Positions 33,802 through 42,671 of a stretch of DNA of 64,000 nt are shown here, in pieces (the stretch's first letter is position 1; each line of letters starts with the position of its first letter). A program made the position numbers and the translations under genes. The stretch is from Brachyspira hampsonii (GTDB taxonomy: Bacteria; Spirochaetota; Brachyspiria; Brachyspirales; Brachyspiraceae): NCBI RefSeq assembly GCF_001746205.1, contig NZ_MDCO01000012.1:310001-374000 (forward strand). The letters are read 5' to 3'. The notes beneath the pieces are model-generated. The model was not told where the DNA came from and did not search any database. It worked only from the letters and a program-made list of their open reading frames with translations.

Positions 33802-36009
33802 ATGTCAGAAGCTCTACAAAAATTAGAAAAAGTGTTTTCAGAAGAAACATTTACGAGAAAACCGCTTCTTAATTATACTGCTAAGTATTTTGTTGATTTA
33901 TCAGGTATTCTCAATGATATAAATGACAATGATGATATAAATTCCGCTATAGAAACTGCTAAGATGCAATTAGATAAAAATCCAAATCATATATCAGCTT
34001 TATATGCAAATGGATTTTTAAATTTAAAAATTGAAAATTATTCAGAGATGAGTCTGGAAAAACTTTTAGGTATTTTTAAAAATGCTAAAAAATGGAATAT
34101 AGTAGAGTTTATATCCCAAAAAATTTTAGATGAATATTATGAGAGTGATTATGCTTTAAGATATTTGGCTAACTATTATCAAAGCACTAATAGGGATTCT
34201 GAGGCATTAGAAATTTGGGAAAGACTCATACGATTTGATGTTTCAAATCCTGAGCTTCCTGAAAAAATAGCTCATACTAAAGAAATGGCAGGCGATATAA
34301 ATAGTGCGGTGCATTATTATAAGATTGCTTTTGAAAGAAATCTTATGAGAGAAAGAAATAATGCTGAGAGCGATATTAAAAAAGTATTGGAATATGAACC
34401 TGATAATTATAATTATCTGCTTAAACATGAAAATTCTTTAAGATCTCTTGTAGATTCTAACATAATGATAGATGTATGGAAGATAATATTTTTCTATTAT
34501 TTTAAAAATAATAGATATAATGATGCTTTAAAAACTATTAAAAATTTGCTTAATTATGAGCAGGATATAGTAGCACAGAATAATAAAAAGGCGAAATTTT
34601 TCAGACATAGACTTGTAGATGTTTATAAGGCTTTATATCCTAATCATACGCTTTTTGAAAAGATAGAAGAGATATCTTATATTACAAATGTCAATAAAAA
34701 GCCTAAAGATTGTATAGAAATATTTGAAAAGTATATACAATATGATGTTAATAAATATGTTATACATAGAAATTTCGGAGTAGGCAGGATTAAATCTATA
34801 GATATAAATAATGTTAATATCAAATTTGTATCTCAGGAAGAAGTAAGAAAAATGACATTTGATATGGCTATACAGTCTCTTACTACATTACCTGATGATG
34901 ATATTAATGTTTATAAGGCTTATAAACTTAATGAAATAAAAAAAATAGCAGAAGAAAATCCTACTGAACTTTTAACTATTATTTTAAAATATAAAAAGAC
35001 AATAACTACAAAAGATTTAAAGCAGGAATTAACTTCAAAGCCTTATATTGTAGTTGCTGAATCAGCTTATACTAAATGGCTTGAAAGTGCAAAAAAATCT
35101 GTAAGAGCTTCTACTACAGTTAAATTTGATAAAAATACTTTCCTTTATAATGATGAAGCTGAAACTTATGATGCTGAAAGTTTATCTAAATTTGATAAGA
35201 CTGATAATTTCTTTGAGCGATATCAGATATATATGGAGTATTTAACCTATACTCCAAATTTAAACTCTGAAGAAGCGAAAGAGATGAATGATTATTTTGT
35301 TCGTATTTCTAAAGATAAAAAGGCTCATAATGATGAGAGAATAATAAGTACAATATATTTGAGAAGCCAGTCTAATGCAGATAGCAGCATACCTTTGCTT
35401 TCAGATATTGTTAAAGATATTGATGATTATACTCATATTTATGAGGTACTTCCTTCTTCAAATTATAGGGAGAAATTTATAAAAGCTATTTGGGACGGCA
35501 GAAGAGATGATTATTATAATATAATACTTAAAATGCTTTATTCTCCTCAGGTTAAAAATAATTATCTTATAGTCAATAAATTATTTGAAGACGGAAAAAC
35601 TGATATGCTTGCTAAAACAATAGATGATATATTTCTTCATTATAGGGAATATCCTGAATCATTTGTTTATTTTGCTCAGAAGATACTTGATGGTGAGTAT
35701 TATGATGAGAGTGCAGGAGATATAAATATAAATAAAAATTCTCTTATGATAGGTTTGCTTAGTATAATACCGCATCTTTCAAAAATGCTTGATAAAAAAG
35801 AAACTTCTGCACAGGCTAGGAAACTTTTGAAAGTTGTATATGATTTAGTATTTGATAAGGCGTATCTGCTCAAATTTATAGAGAATGAGTCTGAAGAAGA
35901 TGTTAAAATAATATTTGGTGAATTCCAAAAATTAGTGAATTTAGAACAGCATTATAAAACTGATATTATTTCTGCTGTTATAAAACGTTTCCCTGATTGG
36001 AAGATATAA
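33802..36009 (+). CDS. Large TPR protein resembling the N-terminal part of spirochaetal long GreA
   Basis: 735 residues, soluble. TPR-like helices fill residues 30-260. A small beta domain (VIHRNFGVGRIKSIDINNV, about 320-338) looks like the short domain that precedes the GreA part in the long GreA proteins of other spirochaetes. A helical region follows. From memory those proteins are about 900 residues and end with a GreA domain; no GreA coiled coil or C-terminal domain is present here, and the protein ends at DWKI. Whether it still touches RNA polymerase is unknown. AAGGAG precedes the start. Paired with the TPR protein at 32817. Confidence 0.65.
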   Translation: MSEALQKLEKVFSEETFTRKPLLNYTAKYFVDLSGILNDINDNDDINSAIETAKMQLDKNPNHISALYANGFLNLKIENYSEMSLEKLLGIFKNAKKWNIVEFISQKILDEYYESDYALRYLANYYQSTNRDSEALEIWERLIRFDVSNPELPEKIAHTKEMAGDINSAVHYYKIAFERNLMRERNNAESDIKKVLEYEPDNYNYLLKHENSLRSLVDSNIMIDVWKIIFFYYFKNNRYNDALKTIKNLLNYEQDIVAQNNKKAKFFRHRLVDVYKALYPNHTLFEKIEEISYITNVNKKPKDCIEIFEKYIQYDVNKYVIHRNFGVGRIKSIDINNVNIKFVSQEEVRKMTFDMAIQSLTTLPDDDINVYKAYKLNEIKKIAEENPTELLTIILKYKKTITTKDLKQELTSKPYIVVAESAYTKWLESAKKSVRASTTVKFDKNTFLYNDEAETYDAESLSKFDKTDNFFERYQIYMEYLTYTPNLNSEEAKEMNDYFVRISKDKKAHNDERIISTIYLRSQSNADSSIPLLSDIVKDIDDYTHIYEVLPSSNYREKFIKAIWDGRRDDYYNIILKMLYSPQVKNNYLIVNKLFEDGKTDMLAKTIDDIFLHYREYPESFVYFAQKILDGEYYDESAGDININKNSLMIGLLSIIPHLSKMLDKKETSAQARKLLKVVYDLVFDKAYLLKFIENESEEDVKIIFGEFQKLVNLEQHYKTDIISAVIKRFPDWKI

Positions 36010-36034
36010 TAATATTGTACTTTGATAAAAATTA

Positions 36035-36061
36035 GGGAGGTTACAAAAATCTCCCTTTTTT
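36035..36061 (+). terminator. Rho-independent terminator of the TPR pair
   Basis: GGGAG (36035-36039) and CTCCC (36051-36055) with an 11-base loop, then six T. Confidence 0.75.
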
Positions 36062-36448
36062 ATATATTTTTAAGAAAATAATATATTAGACTTGTTTAAA
36101 AGTACTTGGCAAATAATTTTACGAGTTTGTTATTTTATGCTAAATTTATAATATTAGTTATTACATAAATTGCATGTGTTATATGTTGTATAATTTATCA
36201 TTTTAATATATGAGTATGCAGTCTTTCACGTATGTGGGCTGTGCCTGCTTCTTTGGGTCAGCAAAAGAAGTGGGGCTTTACGAAGTACGCAGAGCGGACA
36301 CGACTGTGTACTTTGTAGGGCTAGCACCCGCAATTATAAATAAAAATAGTTTTGAAACAAGTCTATTGATAAAAAATCAAAAAATAATATAGCATTATTA
36401 TTAATAGTAGTGTATAATATATAACAAATTTTTTAAATGGATATTATT
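36062..36448. other. Spacer holding a GC-rich dispersed repeat
   Basis: No convincing gene. A 60-codon frame at 36210-36392 runs through the repeat and is judged spurious. The part after 36340 is AT-rich with a TATAAT-like motif near 36413 that may serve the aminotransferase. Confidence 0.5.
36225..36330. repeat. GC-rich dispersed repeat, copy 2
   Basis: Blocks shared with 9040-9165: GTGCCTGCTTCTTT or similar, GTCAGCAAAAGAAG against GTCGCAAAAGAAA, TGGGGCTT against CGGGGTTG, and ACGAAGTACGCAGAGCGG against ACGAAGGCACGCAGAGCGG. Confidence 0.55.
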
Positions 36449-37636
36449 ATGAAATTAAGATTATCAAAAAGAGCATTAAAAGAAGATTTTCAAAGCAGTT
36501 TTGTAAAAATTATGCTTGAAGTAGCAGCTAAAGGTGATTTAATATCATTTGCCGGCGGTTTGCCTAATCCCGAATCATTTCCTGTAGAAGAGATTAAAGC
36601 AGCAGCAAATAAAGTTTTAGAAACTAAAGGTGCTTATTCTTTGCAATATAACAGTACTGAGGGATACGGACCTTTAAGAGAGTTTATTGCAAATAGATAC
36701 AAAAAACAAGGTATTGATATAGAAGCTTCAGACATACTTATAGCAAATGGTTCTCAGCAGGCTTTAGATATTATTTCTTCATGTTTGATAGATCCTAATG
36801 ATGATGTTCTAGTTGAAGATCCGTCTTATTTGGCGGCTTTACAATCATTTCATCTATATAATCCTAATATTCATACTGTCAATTTAAATGAAGATGGAGC
36901 AGATGTAGATGAGTTTAAAGATGCTATGAATAAATATAATCATAAGTTTTTTTATTCTGTACCTAATTTCCAAAATCCTACAGGAATAACATATACAAAT
37001 GCTGTAAGAGAAAAAATATCAGATATCATGAAAGGTAAAGATACATTTTTTGTTGAAGATAATCCTTATGGGGAATTAAGATTTAAAGGAGAACATCAGA
37101 AATCTTTTGGTACATATTTAGGAGAGCAGGCTATATTAATGGGTACTTTTTCAAAGACAGTGGCTCCAGGTATGAGATTAGGCTGGATTGCATGCAGACA
37201 AAAAGAATTGTATACTAAAATGAAAGATTATAAACAGCTTATAGATTTGCATACAGGAACATTTGCTCAGGTAGTTGTAAGTCAGTATCTTGAAGACAAT
37301 GATTATGATGCTCATATCAAAAAAATAATAGATTTATACGGCAGGCAATGCAATTATATGCTTGAGGCTATGGATAAATATTTGCCTAAGGATATGCATT
37401 GGACTCACCCTGAGGGCGGTATGTTTATATGGGCTACACTTCCTAAAGGAATAGATGCTGTAGAGCTTTCAAGAAAAGCTGCTGATGATGGTGTGGCTGT
37501 AGTAGCAGGAGAACCTTTCTATGAGGCTAAGAGAGGTTTAGGTACTTTGAGATTAAATTATACTAATTCTAAACCTGAAGATATTGATAAGGGGATATCT
37601 ATATTAGCTAAGGTTATTGAAAAAATGAGAAAGTAA
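36449..37636 (+). CDS. PLP-dependent class I/II aminotransferase (2-aminoadipate / MocR-like catalytic type)
   Basis: 395 residues from ATG 36449; ATG 36437 is a possible longer start. Fold type I enzyme. Visible: ISFAGGLPNPESFP (substrate-arm Gly-rich start), YNSTEGYGPLREFIA, NGSQQALDII, the PNFQNPTG motif, EDNPYGELRF, and the PLP lysine in GTFSKTVAPGMRLGW. This set matches LysN-like and MocR-type aminotransferases without the HTH domain. It transfers amino groups between amino and 2-oxo acids; the substrate is not determined. Single gene with its own terminator. Confidence 0.87.
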   Translation: MKLRLSKRALKEDFQSSFVKIMLEVAAKGDLISFAGGLPNPESFPVEEIKAAANKVLETKGAYSLQYNSTEGYGPLREFIANRYKKQGIDIEASDILIANGSQQALDIISSCLIDPNDDVLVEDPSYLAALQSFHLYNPNIHTVNLNEDGADVDEFKDAMNKYNHKFFYSVPNFQNPTGITYTNAVREKISDIMKGKDTFFVEDNPYGELRFKGEHQKSFGTYLGEQAILMGTFSKTVAPGMRLGWIACRQKELYTKMKDYKQLIDLHTGTFAQVVVSQYLEDNDYDAHIKKIIDLYGRQCNYMLEAMDKYLPKDMHWTHPEGGMFIWATLPKGIDAVELSRKAADDGVAVVAGEPFYEAKRGLGTLRLNYTNSKPEDIDKGISILAKVIEKMRK

Positions 37637-37664
37637 AAATAATTTAAATAATATTTTAAAAAAG

Positions 37665-37695
37665 GCAGTAAATGTAAAATTTACTGTCTTTTTTT
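37665..37695 (+). terminator. Rho-independent terminator of the aminotransferase
   Basis: GGCAGTAAA and TTTACTGTC form a stem over a short loop, followed by a run of seven or more T. Confidence 0.8.
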
Positions 37696-37879
37696 ATTTT
37701 ATATAATTATTTTTTAAATTTAAAGTTAGTACTTGTTAACATTATTTTAGTATATTGTACTCTTTTTGTAAAAAAAATGTTTTTTTATTTTACTTTTTTA
37801 TTGTATTATAGGTTTTATAATCTATATGTCGCCTCTGCATATAAAAAATAAAAAACACTATATTAAAAAAGGAAAAAAC

Positions 37880-38491
37880 ATGATAAAAAAATTTACTTCA
37901 TTATTTATTCTATTTTTATTTATTTTTGCTGGTATTGTATACGGACAAACAGCTAAATCTACTTTAGATGGTATGATGCAGTCTTATAACGGAGAAATGA
38001 ATGCGTCTGCTACTTATGCTGAGTATGCTAAAAAAACTCAAAATAAAAGTGTTGCTGCTATGTTTAAAGCCGCTTCTGCAGCAGAGGCTTTACATGCTAA
38101 GCTTCTAAATGATATGGCTTTATCTTCTAAATTATCTACTAAAGCATTAACAGCTACAATCAATACTGTTAAAGTTGGTACTGATGTTGATAATTTAAAA
38201 AGCGGTATAGCAGGTGAAACTTATGAGTATACAAAAATGTATCCAGCTTTCAGCAAAGTTGCTTCACAAGAAAATAATAAAAATGTTTCTGATTTAATGA
38301 ACAGAATAGCTTCTGTTGAGAAAACTCATGCTGCATTATATAATAAAACTATGCAGGATTTAAATGCTAACAAAACTTTACCTACAGTTTATTATTTATG
38401 TCCTGTTTGCGGATATGTTGAAGCAGGTTCAGCTCCAGCTAAATGTCCTTTATGTAATGCTACAGCTAGTTCTTTCCAAGCTTTTAATTAA
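37880..38491 (+). CDS. Exported rubrerythrin
   Basis: 203 residues from ATG 37880, preceded by AAAGGAAAAAAC. An N-terminal signal peptide (KKFTSLFILFLFIFAGIVYG) directs export, which is unusual for rubrerythrin. The ferritin-like di-iron domain follows with Glu-x-x-His pairs (AAEALHAKLL and SVEKTHAALY) and AGETYEYTKMYP. A C-terminal rubredoxin domain has two Cys-x-x-Cys pairs (LCPVCGY and KCPLCNA). Rubrerythrins reduce hydrogen peroxide in anaerobes. A periplasmic one would defend the envelope; that is inference. Own terminator. Confidence 0.88.
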   Translation: MIKKFTSLFILFLFIFAGIVYGQTAKSTLDGMMQSYNGEMNASATYAEYAKKTQNKSVAAMFKAASAAEALHAKLLNDMALSSKLSTKALTATINTVKVGTDVDNLKSGIAGETYEYTKMYPAFSKVASQENNKNVSDLMNRIASVEKTHAALYNKTMQDLNANKTLPTVYYLCPVCGYVEAGSAPAKCPLCNATASSFQAFN

Positions 38492-38522
38492 TTAATAACT
38501 AATCAAAAATTATTATAGAGGC

Positions 38523-38563
38523 AAAAGCATTGATAATAATATTATTATCAATGCTTTTTTATT
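38523..38563 (+). terminator. Rho-independent terminator of the rubrerythrin gene
   Basis: Perfect 18-base inverted repeat: AAAAGCATTGATAATAAT (38523-38540) and its complement to 38558, T run after. Could also work in the other direction. Confidence 0.88.
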
Positions 38564-38634
38564 TTATATAATAACAACTTGAAAAAATATTAATAGCCTA
38601 TATAATATTTTTAATAAATTTTTTAATTGGAGAA

Positions 38635-39603
38635 ATGAGTAAAATGAATTCTATGAATATTATAATAATAGCATGTGCTATTGTAATTATTTTAATTATA
38701 CTTCTTATTTTGATAAAAAAATCTAAAAGCAAACCTAAAGTTTCATTAACAAGTTCTAAAAGTAAATTTTCATTATCATCATTATTTAATACTTCATCAA
38801 TCAATGATGAGTTTTTTGCAAGTTTAGAAAATACACTAATAACAGCTGATGCCGGTGTTGAAACTACAAAAGATATTATTTCAAAACTTAGAGATGTTAT
38901 AGAGAAAGAGAATATAAAGGAGCCTTCTGAAGCTAAAAAACATTTAAGAGAAATTTTAATATCTAAATTCATTTCAAAGAAAATAGAACTTAAAGATAAA
39001 ACAATACTTTTTATAGTTGGTGTTAATGGGGTAGGTAAGACAACTTCAATAGCAAAGTTAGCCAATATCTTAAAGAAAGATCATAAAGTAATATTAGCGG
39101 CAGCAGATACATTCAGAGCGGCAGCTATAGAACAATTAGAAGAGTGGGCTAATAGGCTTTCTGTTACTATAGTTAAAGGACAGCAGGCTGGAGATCCTGC
39201 AAGCGTATTATTTTCGGCATTGGATAAAGCCAAGGCTACTAATGCTGATATAGTTATAGTTGATACTGCCGGAAGATTTCATAATCAGGAAAATTTGGTG
39301 AGGCAGCTTGAGAAGATGAAAAAAATAGCTACAGAGAGATTTACTGAGTTTAAATTTATACCTATATTGGTATTAGATGCTAATGTAGGACATAATGGAA
39401 TAGAGCAGGCTAAGGTATTTACTAATGCTTTGGATATACAGGGGGCTATAGTTTCTAAGTTAGACAGCACTGCTAAGGGCGGAGTTGCAATAAGTATAGC
39501 TCATTATTTATCACTGCCTATATACTATGGAGGATTTGGAGAGAAAGTTGATGATTTCAGAGAATTTGATGCTGAAAGTTTTGTTGATTCTATATTGCAG
39601 TAA
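38635..39603 (+). CDS. ftsY: Signal recognition particle receptor FtsY, membrane-anchored form
   Basis: 322 residues. SRP-receptor GTPase. An N-terminal helix (about 8-27, IIIIACAIVIILIILLILI) followed by KKSKSK forms a membrane anchor in place of the acidic A domain of the E. coli type. Then come the four-helix N domain and the G domain: P-loop GVNGVGKTTS (129-138), the DTFRAAAIEQL segment, DTAGR, the KLDSTAKGG motif and the closing YYGGFGEKVDDFREF. ATG 38635 lies only two bases after GGAG; ATG 38644 (spacing 11) is an alternative. aroA follows after 23 bases. Confidence 0.93.
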   Translation: MSKMNSMNIIIIACAIVIILIILLILIKKSKSKPKVSLTSSKSKFSLSSLFNTSSINDEFFASLENTLITADAGVETTKDIISKLRDVIEKENIKEPSEAKKHLREILISKFISKKIELKDKTILFIVGVNGVGKTTSIAKLANILKKDHKVILAAADTFRAAAIEQLEEWANRLSVTIVKGQQAGDPASVLFSALDKAKATNADIVIVDTAGRFHNQENLVRQLEKMKKIATERFTEFKFIPILVLDANVGHNGIEQAKVFTNALDIQGAIVSKLDSTAKGGVAISIAHYLSLPIYYGGFGEKVDDFREFDAESFVDSILQ

Positions 39604-39626
39604 TTGATAATTATTGGAGTTATATT

Positions 39627-40889
39627 ATGTTATTGACTGTTAAACCTTCAGAAATTTTCGGATCTATTTATATTCAAATGAGTAAGAGTGATGCTCATAG
39701 AGCTTTAATAGCATCATCATTAGCTAAAACGCCAAGTATAATAAAGCATTGGATTGACAATGTGAGTGTTGATGTAGAAGTTACAAAAAATGCTGTATCT
39801 AATTTTGCTGATTTAGAAGTAATTGATGATTGTCTTAAAGTTTTTCCTAAAAAAGAGTATAAAAAAGAATTGACTATAGATGTTAAAGAGTCAGGAAGCA
39901 GTTTAAGATTTTTGATTCCCATAATGTCAGCATTGGGAATAACTTGCACTTTTACAGGGTCTAAAAAATTATTTTCCAGACCTATTAAAGTTTATAAAAA
40001 AATATGGAAAGAGGAGGGATTAGAATTTATTCATTTAGAAGACTCCATTAAGATATCAGGTAAATTAAGAGCTTCTAATTTTAAAGTGCTTGGAAATTTA
40101 AGCAGTCAGTTTTTAAGCGGACTTTTATTTGCTTTGCCTTTGCTTGATGGGAATTCTAATATTATCATAGACGGAGAATTAGAGTCAGAACCTTATGTTA
40201 TGATGACTTTAAAAACACTTAAAGCAGCAAATATAGAAACACTAAGGCATGATAATAATATAATAGAGGTATACGGTAATCAGGAATATTCAGGTATTGA
40301 TTATGAAGTAGAATCAGATTGGTCGCATGCTGCTTTTTTTGCTGCTGCTGGTGCTTTGGGCGGAGAGGCTACATTATATGGGCTTAATAAATATTCTATT
40401 CAAGGCGATAAGGAAATACTCAATATATTAAAGTTTATGGGAGCTTCTGTTTCTTATAATGATGATAATTCCATTACAATAAAGAAAGTAAACAGATTAA
40501 ATGCTCTTGATATAGATATGGCTAATATTCCGGATTTGGGTCCTATAATTACTACACTTGCGGCTACAGCAAAAGGTAAAACCAGATTGTATAATGCCGG
40601 AAGATTAAGATATAAAGAAAGCGATAGAATGAGTGATTTGATGGATAGTTTCTTAAAAATAGGAGCGAAGATAGAAGTAACTGAAGATGAAATATTGATA
40701 GAGGGAGTTGAAAAACTTACAGGAGGAAATACTACTTCTCATAATGATCATAGAATAGCTATGGCACTTGCGGTGGCTTCTTCTGTTTCAGATGGTAATA
40801 TAATTATAGATGATGCTGAATCTATAAATAAATCATCTTTTAATTTTATAGAGCAATTTAGAAGCATAGGCGGTAAAATTGAATTATAA
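39627..40889 (+). CDS. aroA: 3-phosphoshikimate 1-carboxyvinyltransferase (EPSP synthase)
   Basis: 420 residues. Joins shikimate 3-phosphate and PEP in the chorismate pathway. Motifs: MSKSDAHRALIASSLA (substrate-binding Lys and Arg), ESGSSLRFLIP in place of the usual NSGTAMRLL-like loop, SSQFLSGLLFALPL, ESDWSHAAFFAAAGAL, the active-site NIPDLGPIIT, RLRYKESDRM, and HNDHRIAMALAVAS. GGAG precedes the ATG. The last six bases overlap the convergent solute-binding gene. Confidence 0.93.
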   Translation: MLLTVKPSEIFGSIYIQMSKSDAHRALIASSLAKTPSIIKHWIDNVSVDVEVTKNAVSNFADLEVIDDCLKVFPKKEYKKELTIDVKESGSSLRFLIPIMSALGITCTFTGSKKLFSRPIKVYKKIWKEEGLEFIHLEDSIKISGKLRASNFKVLGNLSSQFLSGLLFALPLLDGNSNIIIDGELESEPYVMMTLKTLKAANIETLRHDNNIIEVYGNQEYSGIDYEVESDWSHAAFFAAAGALGGEATLYGLNKYSIQGDKEILNILKFMGASVSYNDDNSITIKKVNRLNALDIDMANIPDLGPIITTLAATAKGKTRLYNAGRLRYKESDRMSDLMDSFLKIGAKIEVTEDEILIEGVEKLTGGNTTSHNDHRIAMALAVASSVSDGNIIIDDAESINKSSFNFIEQFRSIGGKIEL

Positions 40890-41876
40890 ACTATACAGTA
40901 CATTAGTAAGAATTGATAGCTGTATATAATTTGTTACAGGTACAGTTTCTTTTATAACTTTAGAATCTAAAAAGATATTTTGCTGTGTTTCATACCATTT
41001 TAGAATCTCTCCTGAACTGCAGGCATTTTTTATATCTGATGATGTAAAAAATATTGCTGTATCTATTTCTTTTTCTATAGATTCTATATTATTTCCTGTA
41101 AGTTTTGATGTGAATTCTATTGCTTCATATAGATGATTTTTTCTATAATCCATAGCTTTTAATATTGCTCTTGAAAATTTTTTTACTGTATCTTGATTAT
41201 TATTTATATATTCTAATGTTGATACAAAACTGCTTGTTAATGCAATTTCATCTATGTAATTTATTATATCTGACAATAGAATATAATCATTTGGAATCTT
41301 ATCAGTAATTTCTCTTGCATAAGGCTCCCATGTTGATACGGCATCGACTTGCTTGTTTATTAAAGCATTAGCAAGATTGGTAATATTAATATTGGTTAAA
41401 TTTATATCTTGTAATTTTATATTATTATTTTTTAATGCTATATTAAGCATAGTTTCACCTGAAGTACCCAAGTGAGTTGCTACTATTTTTCTTTTTAAAT
41501 CAGAAATACTTTTAATTCCAGTCCATTTTCCTGTTATTATTTTTTCGCCTTTGCTTATTGCGTTTGGTATTAATATTTGTACATCTCCATTTATAATCAG
41601 AGAATGTGCTGCATGACCTATATATGTAAAATCAAGTTCTTTAGAAATCATAGATAAAATAGCAGCATGTCCATTAAAAAATTCATATAATTCTGCATCC
41701 AAATTTTCTTCTTCAAAAAAACCTTTTTCTTTTGCTATTGCAACAGCTGAAGCTCCAGCAAATTCATATAAATATCCTATTCTTATTTTTGTATTTGCAG
41801 GTTTATCTTCTTCTTTTGTCTTGCTGCATGATATTAATATAATTATAATAAAAAAAATATAAATAACTTTATTCAT
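40884..41876 (-). CDS. ABC transporter solute-binding lipoprotein, NitT/TauT (SsuA) type
   Basis: 330 residues from ATG 41876, preceded by TTAGGATATA. The signal peptide VIYIFFIIIILISC ends in a lipobox. The mature protein follows the SsuA/ThiY/NMT1 pattern: IRIGYLYEFAGASAVAIAKE, KGFFEEENLDAELYEF, FTYIGHAAHSLI, VATHLGTSGETMLNIAL, and VDAVSTWEPYA. The family carries sulfonates, nitrate, taurine or pyrimidine precursors. The permease and ATPase are not adjacent, so this is an orphan binding protein here. Confidence 0.82.
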   Translation of the reverse strand: MNKVIYIFFIIIILISCSKTKEEDKPANTKIRIGYLYEFAGASAVAIAKEKGFFEEENLDAELYEFFNGHAAILSMISKELDFTYIGHAAHSLIINGDVQILIPNAISKGEKIITGKWTGIKSISDLKRKIVATHLGTSGETMLNIALKNNNIKLQDINLTNINITNLANALINKQVDAVSTWEPYAREITDKIPNDYILLSDIINYIDEIALTSSFVSTLEYINNNQDTVKKFSRAILKAMDYRKNHLYEAIEFTSKLTGNNIESIEKEIDTAIFFTSSDIKNACSSGEILKWYETQQNIFLDSKVIKETVPVTNYIQLSILTNVLYSL

Positions 41877-41921
41877 AATATATATCCTAATTATATTATA
41901 AAAATCAAAATACAATAATAT

Positions 41922-42653
41922 TTATTTTGATTGATTATTAAAATATTTTTTCTTATTTCTAAATCTTAATCTCACTACTCTAAATAATGCTTCTGCTATA
42001 ATATTTTTAGACATTTTTGATTGTCCGCTTCTTCTTTCATAAAATATTATAGGTTCTTCCTCTACTTTGTAGCCATTACTTTCAAAAGAATAATTCATTT
42101 CTATTTGAAAAGAATATCCTGCTGAAAGTATATTATCAAAGTTCATATTTTTTAATACAGATACTCTGAAACATTTAAATCCGCCTGTAATATCCATAAT
42201 TTTAGATCCCAATACAAATGATGCATATCTATTTCCATAGTATGAAAGGAAAAGTCTTCTTAAAGGCCAATTTACAACACTTATTCCATTGCAATATCTT
42301 GATCCTATCACTAAATCTAATTTTTCATTTTCCATTCTTTCTATAAATTTAATTACAAAATCAGGATCATGAGAGAAATCAGCATCCATCTCTATTACAT
42401 AATCAGGATTGTACTGAAATGAATGTTTAAATCCGGCAATATATGCAGGTCCTAATCCCTCTTTTTTCTCTCTTTTTAATAAATGTACTCTATTATTGGA
42501 TAAATACTTTTCTACGATATTTGAAGTACCATCAGGACTATTATCATCTACTACTAAAATTTCTATATATTCAGGTAATGATAATACTTTATTAAGCATT
42601 TTTTCTATATTATCTTTTTCATTATATGTTGGTAATACTATTATAGCTTTCAT
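41922..42653 (-). CDS. GT2 polyprenyl-phosphate mannosyl/glucosyltransferase (DPM1 type)
   Basis: 243 residues. Motifs of the dolichol-phosphate mannose synthase class: PTYNEKDNIE (8-17), VDDNSPDGTS (35-44), the DxD in EMDADFSHDP (about 90-99), GSRYCNG, and the closing RRSGQSKMSKNIIAEA. No C-terminal membrane domain, so it is the short soluble form. It loads a sugar on a polyprenyl phosphate for envelope glycan assembly. It is 18 bases downstream of the DUF4132 gene on the same strand, perhaps co-transcribed. Confidence 0.87.
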   Translation of the reverse strand: MKAIIVLPTYNEKDNIEKMLNKVLSLPEYIEILVVDDNSPDGTSNIVEKYLSNNRVHLLKREKKEGLGPAYIAGFKHSFQYNPDYVIEMDADFSHDPDFVIKFIERMENEKLDLVIGSRYCNGISVVNWPLRRLFLSYYGNRYASFVLGSKIMDITGGFKCFRVSVLKNMNFDNILSAGYSFQIEMNYSFESNGYKVEEEPIIFYERRSGQSKMSKNIIAEALFRVVRLRFRNKKKYFNNQSK

Positions 42654-42671
42654 TTTATATATAAATTTCTC

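Noticed and set aside
36210-36392. A 60-codon open frame with an ATG
   Set aside because: It runs through the GC-rich dispersed repeat, has no ribosome site and does not correspond to an open frame in the other copy at 9040-9165.
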